From Chryseobacterium tructae (GTDB lineage Bacteria > Bacteroidota > Bacteroidia > Flavobacteriales > Weeksellaceae), in contig NZ_JAUFQR010000001.1 in assembly GCF_030409875.1 (NCBI RefSeq), forward strand, positions 930,001-994,000: DNA of 64,000 nucleotides, written 5' to 3'. The position numbers and the translations under genes are program-made. Numbering within the stretch: position 1 is the stretch's first letter; the number at the start of each line of letters is the position of its first letter. This document shows positions 60,558 to 64,000 of this stretch, piece after piece. Under the pieces are notes generated by a model that saw only the letters and a list, made by a program, of their open reading frames with translations, was not told the DNA's origin and searched no databases.

Positions 60558-61448
60558 TTACTTACTTCTTTCATAAACTCTTTGTGGAATTTTTGATAAA
60601 TTTTTATTTTGAGACTTCATTAGTGAAATATATTTGCTATAAGCTTCTTTAGCTTTTGTTTTTTCGTTTAACTCCCAATTTACATCTCCCAAATTTAACC
60701 ATGCAACAACCCTATTAGGAAATTGTTTGACAATATTATCTAATAATAGTTTTGAATCATTATTAGCACCCATTTGTTGTAGATTATATGCTTGATTATT
60801 TGCGTTTTCAACATTTGTAATTTCTAGACTAATATTATTTACATTAGGATAATTAATGTAAAAATCTTCAATCGAAGATTTATAATTTATTTCACCAAGT
60901 AAATGCTTTTTTGAGTCATATATAAAAGCTTTAGGATTATCATTGTTAAATTTTTCCTCCAAATCAGAACCTAAAGTTTCTAAATCTTCATATTTTTTTT
61001 CATCAAGATTGTAATTGTCAAAATAGATTCTATTAATCAAAATTCCATCCCTTCCAAACTTGATAATTTCTTTGGAAAAAAGTTCAATGCCGCTATCTGA
61101 ATAAATGAAATCATACTTTTCTTTAACTTTCGTTGTGGATGCATTTAATTCATATAATAAAGTAAAATTATTTTTATCCCCACGAATAAATTCTGTAGAA
61201 ACTGACATTTCATTTATGATGAAGTCTCTATAAATGATTTGCTTATCATTACATTCTAGTATCAAATCTTTATTTCGAGTTGATATTTTACACGGGTTTA
61301 AGTTATTGTCATTTTCTAAACTGTTTGAAACTTGAATATTATTCTTTATTAAAGTCGCATTTTTTTCTATGACATTCTCATGTTTTTTCTCCTTACAAGA
61401 AGAATTAAAAAATACAAATGATGTAATAATTATTAATATATACTTCAT
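60558..61448 (-). CDS. Lipoprotein with C-terminal TPR-like repeats
   Basis: A 296-residue lipoprotein (lipobox 'FNSSC', Cys about 19). The middle part is beta-rich ('CNDKQIIYRDFIINEMSVSTEFIRGDKNNFTLLYELN'), and the C-terminal 75 residues form one or two TPR-type helical hairpins ('AYNLQQMGANNDSKLLLDNIVKQFPNRVVAWLNLGDVNWELNEKTKAKEAYSKYISLM'). AT content is high. It sits between two proline-rich fragments. Immunity protein is a plausible but unproven role. Confidence 0.65.
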   Translation of the reverse strand: MKYILIIITSFVFFNSSCKEKKHENVIEKNATLIKNNIQVSNSLENDNNLNPCKISTRNKDLILECNDKQIIYRDFIINEMSVSTEFIRGDKNNFTLLYELNASTTKVKEKYDFIYSDSGIELFSKEIIKFGRDGILINRIYFDNYNLDEKKYEDLETLGSDLEEKFNNDNPKAFIYDSKKHLLGEINYKSSIEDFYINYPNVNNISLEITNVENANNQAYNLQQMGANNDSKLLLDNIVKQFPNRVVAWLNLGDVNWELNEKTKAKEAYSKYISLMKSQNKNLSKIPQRVYERSK

Positions 61449-61508
61449 ATAATTATTTTATATTAAGATTACAAATAATCTTTAATTGCATTATATACAA
61501 CTTGTCCC

Positions 61509-61670
61509 TCACCTTTCTTTAGGTTTCATTACATTATCTACAATAAAATTAATAGACTTGGCAATTAAATTTTCTCCTTGCTGAGGTTGGGCTGGCGGAG
61601 GTATATTTGTTCTTTGCGGTGTGCTGGGCTTAGGTTGTGGCTTTTGTATCCGGGTTTTGAATGTTATATA
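61509..61670 (-). pseudogene. Orphan proline-rich C-terminal fragment, copy 2
   Basis: No start codon; reads QKPQPKPSTPQRTNIPPP, AQPQQGENLIAKSINFIV, then DNVMKPKER and a stop. 'QPKPSTPQRT' is identical to copy 1 at 60389, and 'NPD' precedes it out of frame. The remaining gap (61671-61778) holds no gene. Confidence 0.5.
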
Positions 61671-61778
61671 TTTATGTATTTCTCTTTATTTATATGTTTG
61701 TTCAACAGTAGAATAAAGATAATTAATCACCATCTTTTCAAAATAGGCTTAAAAATGATAATAAAATTATTAAATGTG

Positions 61779-62204
61779 TCATTCCTTCTTAAGCTCCTGC
61801 CAATCTTGATTAATAAAACGTTTGCTCTTTATAAAAAAATTATTGTTTTCTTTTTTGATATAAAAATCATTTGTGTCATCTTCATCACATTTTCCTGAAC
61901 CAGATAATATGTTATTTTCTTTTTGTAGCGTGTAATCTCCTTCACAGTTATAATCTTGAGGATTTTCTGCACCAATGTTTAAAATGGCTTTAGATAAAGA
62001 ATTTATGGTAATGTAATATCTTAAAATAAATTTTTTATTATCCGCAATACTAATAGCATCTGTTTTAATTGAATAATTGCCTAGCCAAGTTTTATCAGGA
62101 GGAGATAATTTTTCATGAACAAAATTATTTTCCTTTTTACAAGAAAAAAGGATTAATAAAAAAAAGACACATATTATTCTATTTAATTGCATTTCCATTT
62201 TCAT
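61779..62204 (-). CDS. Small lipoprotein
   Basis: A 141-residue lipoprotein (lipobox 'LFSC', Cys about 22). Its mature part has beta-strand patterns 'NYSIKTDAISIADNKKFILRYYITINSL' and 'CEGDYTLQKENNILSGSGKCDEDDTNDFYIKKENNNFFIKSKRF'. The 'FYIKKENNNFFIKS' segment recurs in the next gene ('FYIKKENEKFYIKS'), so the two share a module of about 60 residues. It starts 25 bases after the end of that gene and is in the same operon. Confidence 0.65.
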   Translation of the reverse strand: MKMEMQLNRIICVFFLLILFSCKKENNFVHEKLSPPDKTWLGNYSIKTDAISIADNKKFILRYYITINSLSKAILNIGAENPQDYNCEGDYTLQKENNILSGSGKCDEDDTNDFYIKKENNNFFIKSKRFINQDWQELKKE

Positions 62205-62229
62205 CAAGTTTTTTATAACTGCAATATAT

Positions 62230-63144
62230 TTAATGCATTAAAATCCATTTATTATAAGTTCCTTCTCCTCCAACACTTTTTATGTAAAATTTTTCATTCT
62301 CTTTCTTAATATAAAATTTTGGGTCAATAGAAATACATGAAAGCTCATTATCAAAATAATATATTTCCAATTGATTGTTTTTTTCTAGTGCAAAATATTT
62401 CCCTTCACATAAATTAGATTCATGATATGTTGTTAAAGACAGATGTATATTATTCTTTTTAATAATAAAATTATATGATATGGAAGCCATTCCTGTTGTT
62501 GTAGCTTCTGTATCTACTGAAACAGAATGTGAACCATCATAATTTTGAGTAAGATTACCAATATTTCTAAACCATTCTCTTTGAATTAAGCTAGTTTTAA
62601 AGGCTAATAAATTTTCTGAAATTTTGGCAGTTTTTGCTTCACCAATTAATTTCCACTTATTATTTTCATATAAATAGAAAGAAGTAATAGCACCAGGTTT
62701 TAAATCAAACTCACCATCTTCACCTCCTAAATAAGAAATATATTTATTTGGAAGATAGGAAGCAATAATATAGTAATCTTTATTATTTATTAATTTCTTT
62801 ATATCATCCGATTTATATGCTGCATCTTCTGGACTTGAATATTTAGAAAAATAACCATTTGTATTATCAACATTCCAAAAATATTGAATGTTATCAGTTT
62901 TTCCAATATAGTCAACAGTAAAGCTTCCTACCTTTTTGGACAAAAAAGAATAGGTAGGATAAGGATTCGGAGAATCTGGGATTGTAAATCCTTGATCTTG
63001 ATATTTTTTATCTAAAAAGTTAATGGAAGATTCAACAATACTTTTTATTTCTTTTTTTTGAGTAGCAGTATTTGCTTTATCTTTATCTTGTCCATTGCAA
63101 CTTTGTAATGAAATTGCAAATAATATTAATATTAATTTTTTCAT
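62230..63144 (-). CDS. Lipoprotein next to an M23 effector-like gene
   Basis: A 304-residue lipoprotein (lipobox 'SLQSC', Cys about 16). It has an N-terminal domain ('SINFLDKKYQDQGFTIPDSPNPYPTYSF...FTVDYIGKTDNIQYFW') and a C-terminal beta domain with 'SVDTEATTTGMASISYNFIIKKNNIHLSLTTYHESNLCEGKYFALEKNN' and 'FYIKKENEKFYIKS', the module shared with the preceding small lipoprotein. ATG 63144 follows the upstream stop with one base between, so it is coupled to the M23 gene, as expected for an effector/immunity pair. Confidence 0.68.
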   Translation of the reverse strand: MKKLILILFAISLQSCNGQDKDKANTATQKKEIKSIVESSINFLDKKYQDQGFTIPDSPNPYPTYSFLSKKVGSFTVDYIGKTDNIQYFWNVDNTNGYFSKYSSPEDAAYKSDDIKKLINNKDYYIIASYLPNKYISYLGGEDGEFDLKPGAITSFYLYENNKWKLIGEAKTAKISENLLAFKTSLIQREWFRNIGNLTQNYDGSHSVSVDTEATTTGMASISYNFIIKKNNIHLSLTTYHESNLCEGKYFALEKNNQLEIYYFDNELSCISIDPKFYIKKENEKFYIKSVGGEGTYNKWILMH

Positions 63145-63145
63145 T

Positions 63146-64000
63146 TTATTTGATAGGATTTCCTTTTGTTGTTTCATCAAATTTTGTTTTCATAAATTGC
63201 TCTGCATCAATCCTTTTTTTGCTCCCAAAAAATTTATTTTCTCTTGATGCTTCAATGTGTACATGCCAATATCTAATTTCTATTCCTCTAGTTCCATTTG
63301 GTTTAAGTCCTGCATTTCCAGTACACCCTGATACTCCTATTGCTTCTCCATGCTTAACTTTCTGTCCCGCTTTCACTTTTACGCTATCCAAATGACAATA
63401 AATAATCCAAACATCTTTTCCTTCTTTATCTTTTGATTTTATAGTTATTGTATTTCCCATAGAATTTTTTCTATATTCCTGTGAACTGAAAGACGTTACT
63501 GTGTCCACAACCTCTCCACATAATAAAGAATGAATTTCAACAAATTTTCCTCCGCTGAGTATATCAGTTCCAGTGTGATAATAGCCATCAGGATAAGTTG
63601 AATTGTATCTTTTATCCCTATGAAACCTATTTTTGTTAGCATTATTACTTTGATCGTTAATTTTAGGGTTAGAAATTACATCTGCATATTCAAAACATTG
63701 AGAAGAATCACTTGGACACAGAGTTGGATTGTTTATTGGAGGTGTTGCATTATTATTACAATTAAATGTTGCTGGTTTATTTTTTTCACCATCATCATAA
63801 CTGGAATGATATCTTTCTAAAATTTCTGACCGCTGAATATTTCCATCATTTTTGTATTTTCCTTTGCTTTTGGTGTCAACACTAGAATTTTGTCTATATT
63901 CTTCTGTGCCGTTTTCATAAAGTACATAACTATCGGCTTTTCCAACACCTTTTGGAGCAAATACATGCAAGTAAATATCTTCAGGAGATTTGATTTTATC
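63146..64000 (-). CDS. M23 (LytM) peptidase domain protein, C-terminal part of a larger gene
   Basis: The frame is open to the window edge (its upstream codons read DKIKSPEDIYLHVFAPKG), so it is the C-terminal 280 or more residues of a longer protein. An unordered polar region precedes a LytM peptidase: zinc ligands 'YHTGTDILSGG' (H and D), 'IIYCHLDSVKVKAGQKVKHGEAIGVSGCTGNAG' (catalytic-region His), and the paired 'YWHVHIEA' (HxH). It would cleave peptidoglycan cross-bridges or stem peptides. No signal peptide is seen in the part visible. Followed by a lipoprotein, it looks like a secreted antibacterial effector with its immunity protein. Confidence 0.8.
   Translation of the reverse strand, partial: DKIKSPEDIYLHVFAPKGVGKADSYVLYENGTEEYRQNSSVDTKSKGKYKNDGNIQRSEILERYHSSYDDGEKNKPATFNCNNNATPPINNPTLCPSDSSQCFEYADVISNPKINDQSNNANKNRFHRDKRYNSTYPDGYYHTGTDILSGGKFVEIHSLLCGEVVDTVTSFSSQEYRKNSMGNTITIKSKDKEGKDVWIIYCHLDSVKVKAGQKVKHGEAIGVSGCTGNAGLKPNGTRGIEIRYWHVHIEASRENKFFGSKKRIDAEQFMKTKFDETTKGNPIK

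Overview
The window looks like a chromosomal segment of a flavobacterium close to Chryseobacterium. The DNA is AT-rich, Bacteroidetes-type promoters (a -7 box TAnnTTTG, sometimes with an upstream TTG or TTTG) recur, and Shine-Dalgarno sequences are weak. There is a protein with a type IX secretion (Por) sorting tail, an OstA-like protein and a SusC/TonB-type outer-membrane receptor. No rRNA, CRISPR array, insertion sequence or prophage is visible.

Layout. 1-9.2 kb: a 3'-5' exonuclease edge fragment, pssA, a LtaS-like sulfatase, DUF2147, pdhB, kup, a Fur-family regulator and an OstA-like protein. 9.2-14.2 kb: a T9SS-secreted protein, a 0.8 kb AT-rich gap, and a tandem operon of three secreted proteins. 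14.2-21.4 kb: metabolic and housekeeping genes (class III aminotransferase, START-like protein, class IV aminotransferase-like protein, amidase, yqgE, pdxH, HU, panD, flippase-like membrane protein). 21.5-27.4 kb: a Ter stress module of two TerD proteins, two vWA proteins, a PP2C-like phosphatase and a kinase-like protein, probably one operon. 27.6-31.8 kb: GNAT, related unknown proteins, and tyrS behind a putative Tyr-leader attenuator. 32-45 kb: two TetR circuits with visible palindromic operators, a TonB receptor, Crp and AraC-type accessory regulation, MFS efflux, serine hydrolase, methyltransferase and Pmp3. 45.4-47.8 kb: two odd tRNA-like genes directly behind a three-gene operon of unknown function. 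47.8-54.2 kb: M3 peptidase, SRPBCC, DUF805, Gre-like factor, nitroreductase, WG-repeat protein, rpsP-rimM. 54.2-58.9 kb: serine hydrolase, two AraC regulators and an SDR. 59-64 kb: a chain of lipoproteins and broken proline-rich fragments ending in an M23 peptidase that runs off the window; it reads like an effector/immunity array.

Two themes matter for interpretation. First, about a dozen genes, including panD, kup and an aminotransferase, are broken by single-base frameshifts. Almost all are repaired by adding one base to a short homopolymer, which points to systematic sequencing undercalls rather than gene decay. Second, the most unusual content is the pair of tRNA-like genes with 8-nt anticodon loops at 45.5 kb; the tyrS leader is the best regulatory find, and the Ter module is the clearest multi-gene signalling system.
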